Assembly: GCA_905221605.1 (NCBI GenBank)
Contig: CAJNDS010000391.1
Location: 901,440 to 963,330 of the forward strand
Length of the DNA stretch: 61,891 nucleotides
Source of the DNA: Symbiodinium natans
Lineage: Eukaryota; Sar; Dinophyceae; Suessiales; Symbiodiniaceae
Direction of reading: 5' to 3'
Every line of letters begins with the position of its first letter. The stretch's first letter is position 1. Shown here one piece after another: positions 43,818-55,700 of this stretch. The translations under genes and the position numbers were made by a program. The notes under the pieces were generated by a model, which saw only the letters and a program-made list of their open reading frames with translations, had not been told where the DNA came from and searched no databases.

Positions 43818-43945
43818 ATATGCGACGTGCTCTTTGTTGGGACTGCAATCACCATGTCTCTGGAGGCTCTACTTTATATCAATATGCGACGTGCTCTTTG
43901 TTGGGACTGCAATCACCATGTCTCTGGAGGCTCTACTTTATATCA
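43818..43945. repeat. 64-bp tandem duplication
   Basis: ATATGCGACGTGCTCTTTGT and the following bases to TTTATATCA are repeated head to tail with a 64-bp period and no visible difference between the copies, indicating a recent duplication. Confidence 0.95.
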
Positions 43946-46900
43946 ACGTTTCCTGCATCCTGCATCGAAGGAAATCCCATGACATGGCTCTTACAGTGAG
44001 GTTGTCCGTGGCATGCGGACTGCGCACCCACCTGGAGTAGCAGCAGCCTGCACAGGCTGCGATACCTTCGAGCAGATTCGAGCAGTCTTGGAGACGCTTC
44101 TGTGAAACTAATTTGTCAGGCTCTGGCTTGCCTCGGCCCCTGCAGAGGTCATTGGGTCCCCACATCCTCGTCACTTTCAGGAACGCCGGCCATTCCCCCT
44201 CGAAATCGAAATCCCTTGGAGACCTTACGACAGCCGACCGCTACCCCTGAACTCTGGACTCCCACCCCGAACTCCCCTTAGTTTCGAAGCCCCCGGAATA
44301 CAAACGAACACAAACGAATACAGACCTTCAAAGAGCTTTGATGTTTCGGAATTCCGATTTGACCAAGTCAAATTCGAACTGGTCGCCGCCCACTGCAATC
44401 CCGAGGCAAGCCTGGCGCACAACAGGCACGCCGAGCACGCCGGGCACGCCGGGAGCCGGGGGCGTAAGGACGGGCCTTTCAAAGTTGCAACATTCCTGGT
44501 CCATAGTACACTTGGAATCGCTTGGAGATGGAGTGTGTCACAAGCTCATGAGAAGCGCTGCCGTTGATCCAAACCCCGGTTCAGAATCGATCCTAAGCAA
44601 TGCGACTTCACCTAGAAAATTCTCAGTATGTCCAGTACGTCGGGAAATCCCGACTCCTGGGTCCAACCTGTAACTACAAGGAATTCTACGATCCTGGACT
44701 TTTGGAGCTCTGTCTTGGATGTAGCCAACGGCCAAGGCCTAGTCGGACTTCTGATTCCGAGCCCGGGGCCTTGGTACGAGTGGCACTGCCACAGGAACTG
44801 GTACTGGTACAGACCCCGCGCCAGAAACAAAGCGTGGAGTTAGCCTTGGTTCCAGGTGCTCAACTTGTGCAGAGCCACTAGGCCTCTAGGGCTCCGAGAC
44901 GTGCGTGACCTTGCGCAACCGCAGCACCCCTCCATTCTCACAACTACGACCAATGCGCCAAGCGTCCGGTCAACTAGAGTGGCATGCAATCGCTTCGAGG
45001 TTTCGCTCAAGATTCGATTTGTTCAAACATTCGCTATCTGAGGCTTTGAAGGTGTGAGCATTAAAGCATCAGAAAAGCTCCATCTTCCAAGAAACTGAGG
45101 TGTGGCGGCCCCGCTACCCGATCCACCTTGGTGTGCATCCGTGACATATGGGGTTCTCAATTCTGAGCCCTCCTTGAGGCCCCAAAAGCAGGGCCTCGAA
45201 GGGCTCTTATTTAGATTTAGATCCAACCCCAGCAGACATGAGAAACATAAACCCCCGTGGCTGCATAGAGTCCTCCCAACATAAATGTTCACAGCATTGT
45301 CTTGCTAACCTACCTCTGCATCATTCTGACACGGATCAAAGCGCAGATGCTTGGAGCCGAAACTGGCGAGCTTCCAACTCAGACTGTTGTCAGAAACAAA
45401 ACGTTTGCCAGCTGGGCATCTGGACAGGGTTCACAAGTTCACAAGCTCAGCTGAGTGCCAGGAGGAAGCGTTGTCGGCTCCAGGCGGACGGGAGGATATA
45501 CAAGCGTTACCTGCAAGGCTCGAGGAGCGAAGCGGAACTGCTCTTGGAAAACCCGCTGTGCTTCCAACACTTGAAAAGCAAAGTGCAAAACGACAATCAT
45601 CACCTTCCAGCAAATCAAACCTTGCCGCAGGCAACTAGCTATCCAATCTCGAAGAAGTCCCTGCTGTCCCCGCACGTTGCATGTTCCCAAACCCGCCTTC
45701 GTAGGTTGATAGCCTTGCCTGGCTCAACCACCAATCTCAAGACTGTCCGTCTATCACCTTTCACCAAAACCGAAGCTCTTGAATCGACGAATGGATTGCT
45801 TCAAGCTCTGGCACCATGATCCGGGTCGTGGCATGCGTGCGGCATGAAAGGCAACATTTGTGATGAGCCCAGGAATGGGAACCCATATTGGGATAAACGC
45901 CCATCTCTTGCTTGAATAGAATCAAGGTTTTTGCGCAGTCTATTCAACCACAGCTGCACACGCCAATCATAGCCCCCATCTCAAAGCCTACACTTGCATA
46001 TATATGCAAAGTCTGCAATGCTGCAACTCTGCCGGTTGTGCAGTGGAGCAGCAGGTCCGTGCAAAGGGGATTGCATGGACAAGTCCTTGCCAACAGATGG
46101 TCAGTTGACAAACAACAAAGATGGGTACACGACCCTGGAATGCTGCACTCGACACACGCCATTGCAACAAGCAGCTTTCGATCCTGATGTACTCAGGACA
46201 ATGCGACAACTGATACAAAAGTAGGCAGTGCCTCGTGGCGTCTCACTCTTTAACCCCAAGCCTCGCTCACTCAGGGTTGCACATTACATGCTAACCCGAC
46301 AAGATGTCACAACTTGCAACTGGACTCAACCAGGAACACACTGCAGCGGAACGTGTCCCAAAAACACGGTCTTGGCAAGAGGCTTCGTCCTGCCACGCTT
46401 CCCACGTTCCAGGTTTGCCAGCCAAGCTGTAAACTCACATGTTTCGGCTGATGCGGTTGAAGTCTCTTTTGCAAGATTGATGCAAGCTTCTGCCGCAAGG
46501 CACCGAACATCAAAAAAGTCAGTCTGGCACTCAAGTCTGGAGAAAAGAGTTGTCACACCTTGACGCTGTTGTCATTTTTCTTCTGTGCCGCCTCTCTTTG
46601 TGCGCCTTGGAACATGAGCTGCAGCTGTGAGCCGAACCCACGCACCACCGAGTCACATTTGTTCCCCTGTGCGCCTTTTCAGAGAAAGTGCAAGTTCTAA
46701 CTTGTTTCCGGAAACGGGCCCACTGATCAGCCGAAACACAAGCTGGCCCAGCATACAGCAGGTACCTGAAAGCTTGGGTTTAATGCCCCTGAGTTAAGGC
46801 TGAAGCTCTTGCCCTTGGATGTCACAGGTAAGAACACATCAGTCGGAAATTTTGATGCAACAACGCGTCTTTCCATTGAATGATGACTCTTGCATCCGAA

Positions 46901-47954
46901 AGACTAGCGACCAAATTCCAAGAAAAGGGAGCTGGCAAGCGGCAAGAGCTGCATCATTGTCTTAGAAAGTTCGACAAACACTAAATGCCTTTGGAGCATG
47001 AAGCCCAGACACACTATCGAACGATGATTTGTCCAGCGGTATGCTTTGAAAATGATGTAAATGTTTTTGTTGCGATTCTTTTTTTCTGCTCAGCGACCAC
47101 CGCAAGTTCTTTTTGTCTGGCAAGGACTCTGCTGCACTGGCCCCATTGCAGCTTGAGTCCTGCGAATACCCCGAATAACAACCAGGAACCTGAAGCGGCA
47201 TGGAGAGTCAACGTAACACATCAACTGAATTGGATTCAAATGAGAATGTGGCTTCGCGAAAGCTTGGTCCATGTCTAGGAGGTTCTCAAGATCAGCCAAC
47301 TCAGCTTGAGACTCCCGAGCCGATGCTTTGGGCTGCGACTGCTACATCCCACACGGCAGGCTGACAACTGCCCTTTGCGAGGCTGAAAAGTTCGTACACA
47401 ACTCTTTAGGTCTCCGAATATATCACGACCACATTCTAGAATAGAACTCTTGTCCGTGTCCCTCTCAATTTGAGAAAGATGCTGGACATGCATTTGCCCT
47501 GGTTCCTTGCAGCTAATCTTGTTGTTGATGCAACTCTACCCCCCATACAGCCGACTGCGTGGGAATACTCACATGGCTCCTGTACGGTCTTGGAACTGTA
47601 GAGGCCTGACTAGGTGTTTCATGTGTACGTGGTTCTCCGTTACCTATACTTCTGGGCGTTTCGATGTCGCAGCTTTCCCCGTGACAAAATAGACGTATCC
47701 CATAAGCCTTCTACAAAGTTAGGGTTTGAAGCTCGAGGTTTATGGTTCAGAGTTTACAGGGGCTACGCGGATAGAAAGATCGCCCACGTGCACATGCGTA
47801 CAGATTAATTCGCATCCCCGGTCCGGGGAACCCATAGGTCTCGACCAAGGAAAGCGCGCAATAAGCAACCTCAACGCAATCGCTGTCCTGGCTGCAAGGT
47901 TTAGCAGATGCGTGACCTGCAGGGTCCATGTCATGCAAGTGACGCAGTTGAAGA
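43946..47954. other. No gene recognised
   Basis: Several ORFs of 90-190 codons overlap in different frames near 45240-45820, without any domain. I see no splice-supported exon. Confidence 0.45.
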
Positions 47955-47959
47955 TCCAG

Positions 47960-48500
47960 GTAACTTAACTGCCCCGCGCAGCGGCCGGTTTTCAGTATCG
48001 CACACAGACCGCAGAGGACGAAGGCTGGCACTGTTGGGCCTGCAGCCTCACAGGCGCGCCACGCAATTGCGCAGCGAAACGTGTCCCACGGAGGGGCCAA
48101 GTAAAACCCATATCCCAGAAACCTGGCCTTTGGAGCACGTTTATGCAATTTGCAGGGACTGGCCAAGAAGAAACTTTCCTGGCAGCTTGCAGCTTGCGGC
48201 TGCAGGGACTGCAAGAAGGCTTCTGGGCCTGCAGCTTGGATGCCGCAGAGCCTGCAGGTAGGCTCCATTGCTATTGGGCCTGCGCTCAGCGTGCCTAGTC
48301 TCCAGGTTCTCAAGCGAACTGCAGGTAGGTTGTTGCTGAGTGGCACACTTGCTCCCCAATACCCTTACTGCCCCGCGCACCGGCCGATTTTTTCGATAGC
48401 ACACAGGCCACAAAGCAAACCCACTATCCCTGAAACTTAACCCGGAGCCGGCCAGCAAGAGAACTGCTAGGCAATCTGCAGATGCTGCAGGAACTGCACG
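47960..48500. repeat. Diverged ~390-bp-spaced direct duplication
   Basis: CTGCCCCGCGCA(G/C)CGGCCG and the following TCG(C/A)-AGCACACAG...GC-AA word occur at about 47969 and again at about 48369, each followed by related CCC-TAT-CC...GAAAC and TGCAGG words. It appears to be an old tandem segment duplication that has accumulated indels. Confidence 0.6.
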
Positions 48501-48519
48501 TAGGCTTCCTTGCAACTGG

Positions 48520-48830
48520 GACTGCTCCCGGGTCCAGGGAACCCAGAACCTTCAGGTTCACGATTTCTCTCAGCGCTGCTGGCATGTCCCAAACCCATAG
48601 GTTTCAGGTTGCGATTTCCTGCTGGAGTGGCCATAGGCTTCAGCTTCGCGATTTCTCTCCCTGGTGCTTCCGGGTCCGGGGAGCCCATAGGCGTCAGGGT
48701 CGCGATTTTTGCTGTGCTGTTCCCAGGTCATGAGGGCCCATAGGCCCATAGGCTTCAGATTCAACGCTTTCTTCTCTCCCTGCTGCTCCCAGGTCCCATA
48801 GGCCTCAGGCTCCCGATTTTCTGTTGTTTG
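48520..48830. repeat. ~50-bp minisatellite (CCCATAGGCTTCAGG...CTCCCAGGT)
   Basis: The phrase CCATAGGCTTCAGGTT, GCGATTTCT, CTCCCTGCTGCTCCCAGGT recurs with spacing of about 36-62 bp (CATAG at 48596, 48632, 48686, 48739, 48748, 48797). Units are diverged. Confidence 0.8.
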
Positions 48831-48894
48831 TTCTCTGCTACTCCCTTGCTTGCGGTTTTAAAGATGTCCTTCGGTAGGCAGTCCCGAGTGTGTC

Positions 48895-49170
48895 AGGCGG
48901 GTTGTGGTGCATTGCAGCGCAGACCGCCGTGGGTTTTTGCCAGGCGTCCCAGGTTCAGCAAATGCCACAGGTCCTCAGGTCCTTATTGCAGCATGGACCA
49001 CCGTGGGTCTTTTGCCAGGCGTGCCGCAGGTCCTCACGTCCCTATTGCAGCACAAACCCCGTGGGTCTTGTGCCAGGCGTCCCAGGTTCAGTAGATGCCA
49101 CAGGTCCTCAGGTCCCTATTGTAGCACAAACCCAAATCTTGTGCCAGGCGGCCCAAGCCCCAGGTGCCAG
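48895..49170 (+). repeat. 58-75-bp array, forward copy of an inverted pair
   Basis: Four imperfect units of the type CAGGCGTCCCAGGTTCAG, ATGCCACAGGTCCTCAGGTC, CCTATTGCAGCA, CCGTGGGTCTT, with CAGGCG starts at 48941, 49016, 49074 and 49145. The same unit appears in reverse at about 49935-50225. Confidence 0.85.
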
Positions 49171-49934
49171 GTTGCACTGTGGAGGTTGGGATTCACCCTT
49201 GAAGTTCCCCTCTTGGCTATTCCCTCAATAACCCAAAAACTGCTGTGAAAGATTGGAGGGAATTGCAGCAGAGAAGTGAATGAATAAAGAGAGGAAATAG
49301 TCTGATGGTACATTGGTGCAAGGAAACAGGAAGCGATGAAGGATGTATGGAATGTGATTCTGGTTTCATCTTGTAGCATGTTGGCGATAAATGAAGTAAG
49401 CATCAAAGGGCAGGAGGCAATGAAGGAGGTGTGAAAGGTTATTCTGGTCCCCTATGCTTGCACGGAGTACCGGAACAGCCAAGAGGGAGGGGGAATCCCA
49501 AAACCTGCAGTCGCGCTGAGGGGCCCAGGTCCTTGCCTGTCGATGTAAGCGTGCCTGCCAGTTGAGGTGTAGTGCCTAAAATGTCCTTAGCAGCTGTCCC
49601 TTTTCCTACACTGCCTCCTACATTCATTGTCATTACGCACCTAGCGCTGCGGGGCTCTGCGAAGGCGTCTAGTTGATGTGCCTGGCGAGCTCGTCTGTGT
49701 GCAGCTCTGTGCTTGGTGGCAGTTGAGGTTTGCAGGTTTGGCTTTCAAGAGCTAGGATTGCCGCTGCCCCTCACCCTTGTGACAGCACCAGTCGCAGCAT
49801 AGGACAGAGGCCCCAGCGTGCCTTTATTCATCGGCAGGGACAATCCTGCCTCTGCTGGAGAAGTGCCTGGAACACCGGCAGGGACAATCCATTCCCTGCT
49901 GGAAGAAGTGGGGAGGGAACTCGCTGCCCGCACC

Positions 49935-50225
49935 TCAACCTGGCACCTGGAGCTTGGGACGCCTGGCACAAGACCCACAGTGGTCTGCCTGAGGCCTGGC
50001 AAAAGACGCACGGCGGTCTGTGCTGCAATAGGGACCTGCGGATCTATGGCATCTACTGAACCTGGGACGCCTGGCACAAGACCCACGGCGGTCTGTGCTG
50101 CAATAGGGACCTGAGGACCTGCAGCATCTGCTGAACCTGGGACGCCTGGCAAAAGACCCACGGTGGTCTGCGCTGCAATAGGGACCTGAGGACCTGTGGT
50201 GGCATCTGCAGAACCTGGGACACCT
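49935..50225 (-). repeat. 58-75-bp array, reverse copy of an inverted pair
   Basis: Units reading CAATAGGGACCTGAGGACCT, GAACCTGGGACGCCTGGCA and AAGACCCACGG are the reverse complement of the array at 48895-49170. The arms are separated by about 0.77 kb. Confidence 0.85.
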
Positions 50226-50229
50226 AGAC

Positions 50230-51462
50230 GTTGGCGACAAATGCGAAGACAGGCGAGCTGGCTTGGAAACAGGCTTGTTCGCTCTTTCCCTCCCGAGCTG
50301 ACACATCGCTATGCACAGGCAGCACCCTAGCGTTTTCGCTTACTAGCTAGGGGGCGTGGCAATCGCCCCAAGCGCGCTTCGCTGTTGCAGAGCTGTTAAA
50401 CGTGCTGCAGGGGCGGGGGAGGCAGGCTCGCTGCTGGGTGTAGGGCGCGATTATTCGCATCAACAGGCAGAGGGCTGGTTTAGCCACACAGTGAGCAGCG
50501 CAGCCCCCACACATGCAATGGCTGGGATAGCCACACGGCAAGCAGCACAGCCACCGCACGCGAACTGGATGCTTCGAAGGCACACACCTTTGCTGCGTTC
50601 TCGCCTCGCCTACAAAGGCCCGCGCTGTGCGCAAAGCGCTTCCTCAGCGTTCTCGCTCCTCTGACTAAGCAAGAGAAGCGCATCAGTAAACAAACGCCCA
50701 CCTCGCCCCGTCCACGCCGCCAACTGACGCTAGCAGCATCTTAGCGCTCTATCAACCGGCGGGCCTGACAAAAGCACGAACTGAATTTATTGCAAAGTAA
50801 GTTGCGACCACTGCTCTTACGCCGAGCTATCCAACAGAAGGTTGCAAGAACTTTGAATTTGCAAGACAACGCTTGTTGTTGTAATGGAAGTTTTTTCATT
50901 TTTTTTGAATCGACGCCTTTTATCAGCAGCGCAGGAGGCCGTTCTTGTGGGTAACTAGAGGTGAAACAGTAGCAGGCGCGAAAACCAAAGCAAACACACA
51001 CCAAAACCACCACAAAACACAACCACCAAAAACCCGCAGCAACCTGTTAAAACCAAAGCGCCAAACGTCTAGGTGTCTCCGACGCTCAGTGCTCAAAGTT
51101 GTCGCAAATCCAGGTGTAATCAAGCAGCAGAGCATGCGGAGAAGCCGCAAAAGATGCAAGAGTTTGCCAGATCATCAAAACCACCATCATTGCAACAAAG
51201 GTGTACGGAAAGCTGCAAATCGAAGAACAGCAAAGTTACCAACCAACACCACTCTGTTCACTTTCTGAATGCCATTCGGCAGCTGTCTCCGTTGCAAACC
51301 AGAACATCCTCTTCTGACACTGAGGAGGCTTCGTCTGCACCTATTGCAGTCACAAATCTAGTTTCCAATGCACACTGGCCAAGATGGAAAAACACACAAA
51401 TTCGGATTTTGCACTTGCGGCGGCAGAAAAATATGCAGTGGATTCAAAATTAATGCGGCGCG
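50230..51462. other. No gene recognised
   Basis: An A/C-rich stretch near 50980-51050 (CCAAAACCACCACAAAACAC) and short ORFs only. This is the left flank of element 2. Confidence 0.5.
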
Positions 51463-51467
51463 GACCT
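51463..51467. repeat. Target-site duplication of element 2, left copy (GACCT)
   Basis: GACCT directly precedes the left LTR and recurs at 59872-59876. Confidence 0.92.
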
Positions 51468-51797
51468 TGTAAAAGTTTCTAAACAGCACAAACCCAACTT
51501 ACACACAGCTTCGCACTTGCACAGCACTTTCTCACACAAAGCGACGTGCAGTTGTCCTGCCTTCTTAGTGCTTTCTCAGCTCTCTTGACCTTAAGCCAAG
51601 AGTCAAAAGTAAAACTGGAAAAACCCAGTTGACGCCACCTACGCAAGCTCACTTCTCCTACAAAACAAAATCTCAAGGAAAAACATGCTCGACTGTTCAG
51701 GGAAGACCTGTACGTCCCGGACATACAGTAAGCACGTCAAACATGCGCCTTGGCCAAAAAGGCATCCCGCAGACGTGTCTATACACAGATTTTCACA
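51468..51797 (-). repeat. 3' LTR of element 2
   Basis: 330 bp, plus strand TGTAAAAGTT...GATTTTCACA. It differs from the other LTR at, for example, CTTCTTAGTG/CTTCTTGGTG, TTAAGCC/TTGAGCC, CCACCTACGC/CCACATAC and GTTCAGGGA/GTTCAGAGA. An ORF inside (51479-51724) is present in both LTRs and is unlikely to be coding. Confidence 0.95.
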
Positions 51798-51806
51798 CCC
51801 CCTTTC
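51798..51806 (-). other. Polypurine tract of element 2
   Basis: On the minus strand GAAAGGGGG directly precedes the 3' LTR start TGTGAAAA, the expected plus-strand primer site. Confidence 0.8.
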
Positions 51807-51858
51807 GGGATGATCTTTTTGTCTCACCTCACTCTCAGATGACGACATCTTCAGATGA

Positions 51859-52590
51859 TCACTCCAATCTCAGAGGTCTGTTCCCTGTCACACATGTCGA
51901 ACACGGAGTGATGCATGTCGGGTTGGAGGTAACGGCCGCCACATGCTTGCAGTACACACTGTGATATTTGTCCCCGGACGGGAACACACACAGTTCTGTG
52001 TTGCCCGGCTCTGGCTTACAGTTCCCACACTGCCACATAGTTCGCCATGATCCCTCCATGCGATGACACGTCTGATCGTGATGAAAAATGCCCTGAGACT
52101 CTGAAGCAAAGATGCGCTTGTCCACTCTATCCTTGCAGCTGGAACTTGCATGCTTCTCCCTTGCACCAGCTGCCTTCGGCCTCGCTCTCAACGACGATGC
52201 CTCCTTTTTACCATCTGGCTCACGAGGGTTCATCTGTTGACTTCTCTCAGGCATAGAGTTGTTTTGGGCACCTTGTGGCTTCATCGTGTCATCATCCAGA
52301 GGCGGGTTCTGTGTAGCAGCTCTTTGCTGCCCATAGCTCATCCGGAAAAACAATGCCCACGCACAACAGCATGTCATGATCAGCGTACCAACCAAGATGC
52401 CGTTGACAAAGCACCCGATGATGATGATCCATACTGGATCCCAAGTCGGACTAGCAAACATCTGTACAAGCTCGCTGCCCATGAAGGTGGTTCCCCAAAG
52501 CTCTACTGGCCTCGCAGTCTCCACTCCAGAGCTCATCAACGCAAGAATGGCCACTGAAATCGCCACTCTCATCAAAGGCTGTGCAACCAT
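51859..52590 (-). CDS. Third ORF of element 2: membrane-anchored protein with duplicated HX3C...CX2C motif
   Basis: 243 codons, ATG at 52590, 142 nt after the Gag-Pol stop and ending 61 nt before the 3' LTR, the position where env-like genes sit. Residues 1-26 look like a signal peptide (hydrophobic 8-21, then SSGVETA). Residues about 52-82 form a strong membrane segment (WIIIIGCFVNGILVGTLIM). A hydrophilic linker, 85-165, is rich in Gln, Pro, Lys and Arg. The C-terminal domain holds two similar putative metal sites: H171-x3-C175...C188-x2-C191 and H210-x3-C214...C230-x2-C233. I do not recognise a family, and it has no fusion-peptide or coat-like features. It may be an env-position accessory protein or a captured host gene. 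Expression would need a subgenomic or spliced mRNA or reinitiation. Confidence 0.7.
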   Translation of the reverse strand: MVAQPLMRVAISVAILALMSSGVETARPVELWGTTFMGSELVQMFASPTWDPVWIIIIGCFVNGILVGTLIMTCCCAWALFFRMSYGQQRAATQNPPLDDDTMKPQGAQNNSMPERSQQMNPREPDGKKEASSLRARPKAAGAREKHASSSCKDRVDKRIFASESQGIFHHDQTCHRMEGSWRTMWQCGNCKPEPGNTELCVFPSGDKYHSVYCKHVAAVTSNPTCITPCSTCVTGNRPLRLE

Positions 52591-52732
52591 GACGCCCGAG
52601 GGAAAACTAGAAAACTTGCGTTACAAAGAATCGCAAGTGCTGTGCAAACGCACTGTGCAAAACGCACTGACTATACTCCTCACATGACTTGATCATGTGT
52701 GGCGTAAGATGAAACCAAATCGGATCCCCCTT

Positions 52733-55700
52733 TCAGTTTGTTGCTTTCAGGGCTTTGACCAACCCTTCTGCCAGCACCTTGCTATACCTCCCTGTTGCTG
52801 TGTAGTCAATGTCATGGAACGAGGCATGTGTCTGGCAACTGCAGCTTCCAAACATGTCGAAAAGCTTCTGGGCGCACTCGAGATGTGAACACATGAACCT
52901 GAGACGTTTTGACACTGGAAGACCGCTTCGACTCAACACGCCGGTGGCGCACAGCCACACATCTACGGGATACACAAGACCTGAGGCTCGAAGGACATTC
53001 TGTGTTCCCCATCTCTTCCAAATCATGTTTTGCTTTGGCAATTCGAACGTACGTCCATCTCCAAGCCTCAGATACCTCTCTGCAGATCGCATCAACGCCT
53101 CCCACTCAAGATCAGATTTTGTACATCTTTGCACAAAGTTCCGCAGTGGCGATCCTGAAGAGCAAGGCGTGGACACGTGAACGTGGATCCAAAGCCCTCT
53201 GCTCTTCCAAGCAGTGATGACCTTGATGGTTTCTGCCAACACTCTTGAGGTCTCGGCATTGGCTGTGATCCCGCAATACGGCACCCCAAGTGATTCACAC
53301 ACCTGACACAGTGCCGAATCCTCACTGCAAAACACCTCCAGCACTGCCACTTCATCAGATTCCTTCATGCTCTCTGGAGAAACTCGCAGCTGTGACAACA
53401 TGTACAACGCCTCCACATGTCCATCTTGTGTGATGAAGCCTAATCGCGTTCTGTGTTCTTGGAAGAGTCGAGTTCCGAGATTTTTAGTGTAGAGATCAGC
53501 AGCATTCTCCTCGCCTCTCAGCCAACGCAACTTGAGCCGACCTCTCAAGAGATGTTCTCTCATCCATGCCAATCGGATCTCCACATGCCGCGAACGCTTA
53601 GGGACGTCTTCTGCATGAATGACATCCAACGCTGCCTGACTGTCCGTCAACAGTTCAGTGTAGATCTTGTCACGCTGTTCTTCACCACCTTCGTCCTCTG
53701 CATGGGCACTCATCTGCACATCAATTGAACCTTGAAGTTCACCAAAGGCAGTGAAGACACGATCAAGCAAGTGCAAAAATCCGATTGTCTCCTGTGCAGC
53801 ATACTGCAACGCATGAAGCTCAGCCTCACAAGATGACAAGCACACCACTCCTTGCACTTTCGCGATCCCTCGCACAAGACCTCCTCCAAAGCAGATGGCT
53901 CCACCTGTGATCCCTCTTCTGCCGATGAACCTGTATGGAGCATGAGACGCATCTGCAAAGACATGCACACCATTCCGCAGCACATCTTCGGAACATTCCA
54001 AGAACTCACCACTCAACTCCGATGACGGCAAGCGCAGTGCAACATGTCTGTCGGTGTAGAGATAACGTAGAAGTGCCCTCAACGCCGCCTCGGTGCTCTG
54101 TGTCGGCGCAGCTTGTTGCGTACTGATGAGTCCAATCATCAGTTTCAGATCTTGCCTTGTCTGGGCATACCAGAGAACCTTTCCAAGCACTCTGCGGAAT
54201 CTGCTGTAGGCCTCCGACGTCAAAACCGGTGCACCTGTTTTCTCCAGTAGACCTGCTAGGTCTGGAACGGCAGTTGTGCCCTTTTGGATGCCAAACGCAT
54301 CGAAGCATGATTGCAAGTATTCAGGCTTCACACCTACCTCGACTGCACTCTGCCCCGGCCACCGACGAATGCACCGACCAATGAACTCAACCATGCCGCC
54401 ACCTTGACTGGATGTCTTCACCCTACCTGTCACCTTTACGGTTACTCGCTTCCCGATGGCACTCAAGACCAAGTCTTCAGCCCACTGATCATCAGTGACG
54501 ATTAGCAAATCGTCCACGTAGCATACGATCATCACTCTGCTTGATCTATCCTTGTGCCACACAACACCCGCAAAGAGACATGGCTCACGTGCATCACTCA
54601 ACAGACCTAGTGGACGGATCAACGACGAAAGAAGCTTAAGCCATGCCAACGAAGCATCCCGCAGTCCATTCAATGCGCAATACAGGAAGAAGAAGATAGC
54701 CTGGCCATCTTCCGAACTGATGCTCAGCGGTAGCTTCAACACAACGGGATTCGACTTGGTGTCCAACGGTGAGTTCATGAAAGCATGCTCAATGTCTGCC
54801 GCACAACCTTGCATGTCACGTGTGGCCATGAAGATCAAGGTGAGCATCATGGCATCATGGCTTGGGGTTGGTGAGCTAAACCCCTGCTTTCTTGCCGAGC
54901 CATGTGCAAGGTCCTTTGCCACAATGCGACACCTGACGCGAGTGGGATTCTTTCTGGCACAAACCCATCGAGCGGGTATAAGTCTCAGCGATGGGTTCTT
55001 AGCTTTCAGGATCTTCACTTCATGCTCAAGGATTGCCCTGCCTGTCTGACAACGCTCTAAGTTGGTGAGTTCCTCTTGCATCCCGGAGAATACAAGATCT
55101 CCCGGCAGTTCCTCCAACGTACTGTCGTCTACTCCGGCATCAGGCTTCCAAATCAACACGCGACGTCCTCCCAACATGAAACTCTCACTCTTCGCGTCCT
55201 GACTTCCATCTCGGAATCGAATGCTGTTCACCTCCACATCAAACATGCTCGGACTTGTCACAACGTCGCTCAGCAGAACACTTTCACATGCGTTGCTGGA
55301 CCAGCACAAGCCCTCGAGTCGTCTCGGCTCCTGGGGTCCTGAGGCTCGAATCTCATCTTCAAGATCAACAAGCTCAACATCAGGATGCCTCTTCACCCCC
55401 TTTTGCTCTGGTACCCTTGGGCCTGATCCTTGCTCGTCCACTTGCATGTGCTCGGATGACTTGGCGGGCCTGCGCTGTAGCAGTGAAGGTCGTGATGATG
55501 CTGATGGCGATGCTGGCTCAACTACCCGCACACGCTTCAACTCTGGCTCATCACCTGTACTCCCGGAAGCAACACCACGAGTCGACACCTCTCCACCTGA
55601 GCGCTGCTCTCTCTCTGGTCGTGGTTCATGTTCAGAAGATGACGGTGGGCGCCCCGCCATTGGTGCAGGGATCCCCACCGGAATCGGCATCACTTCCTCT

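Noticed and set aside
51479-51724. 81-codon ORF present in both LTRs of element 2
   Set aside because: The two LTR copies differ by indels that change the middle of the translation, so the protein is not conserved; it is an LTR by-product.
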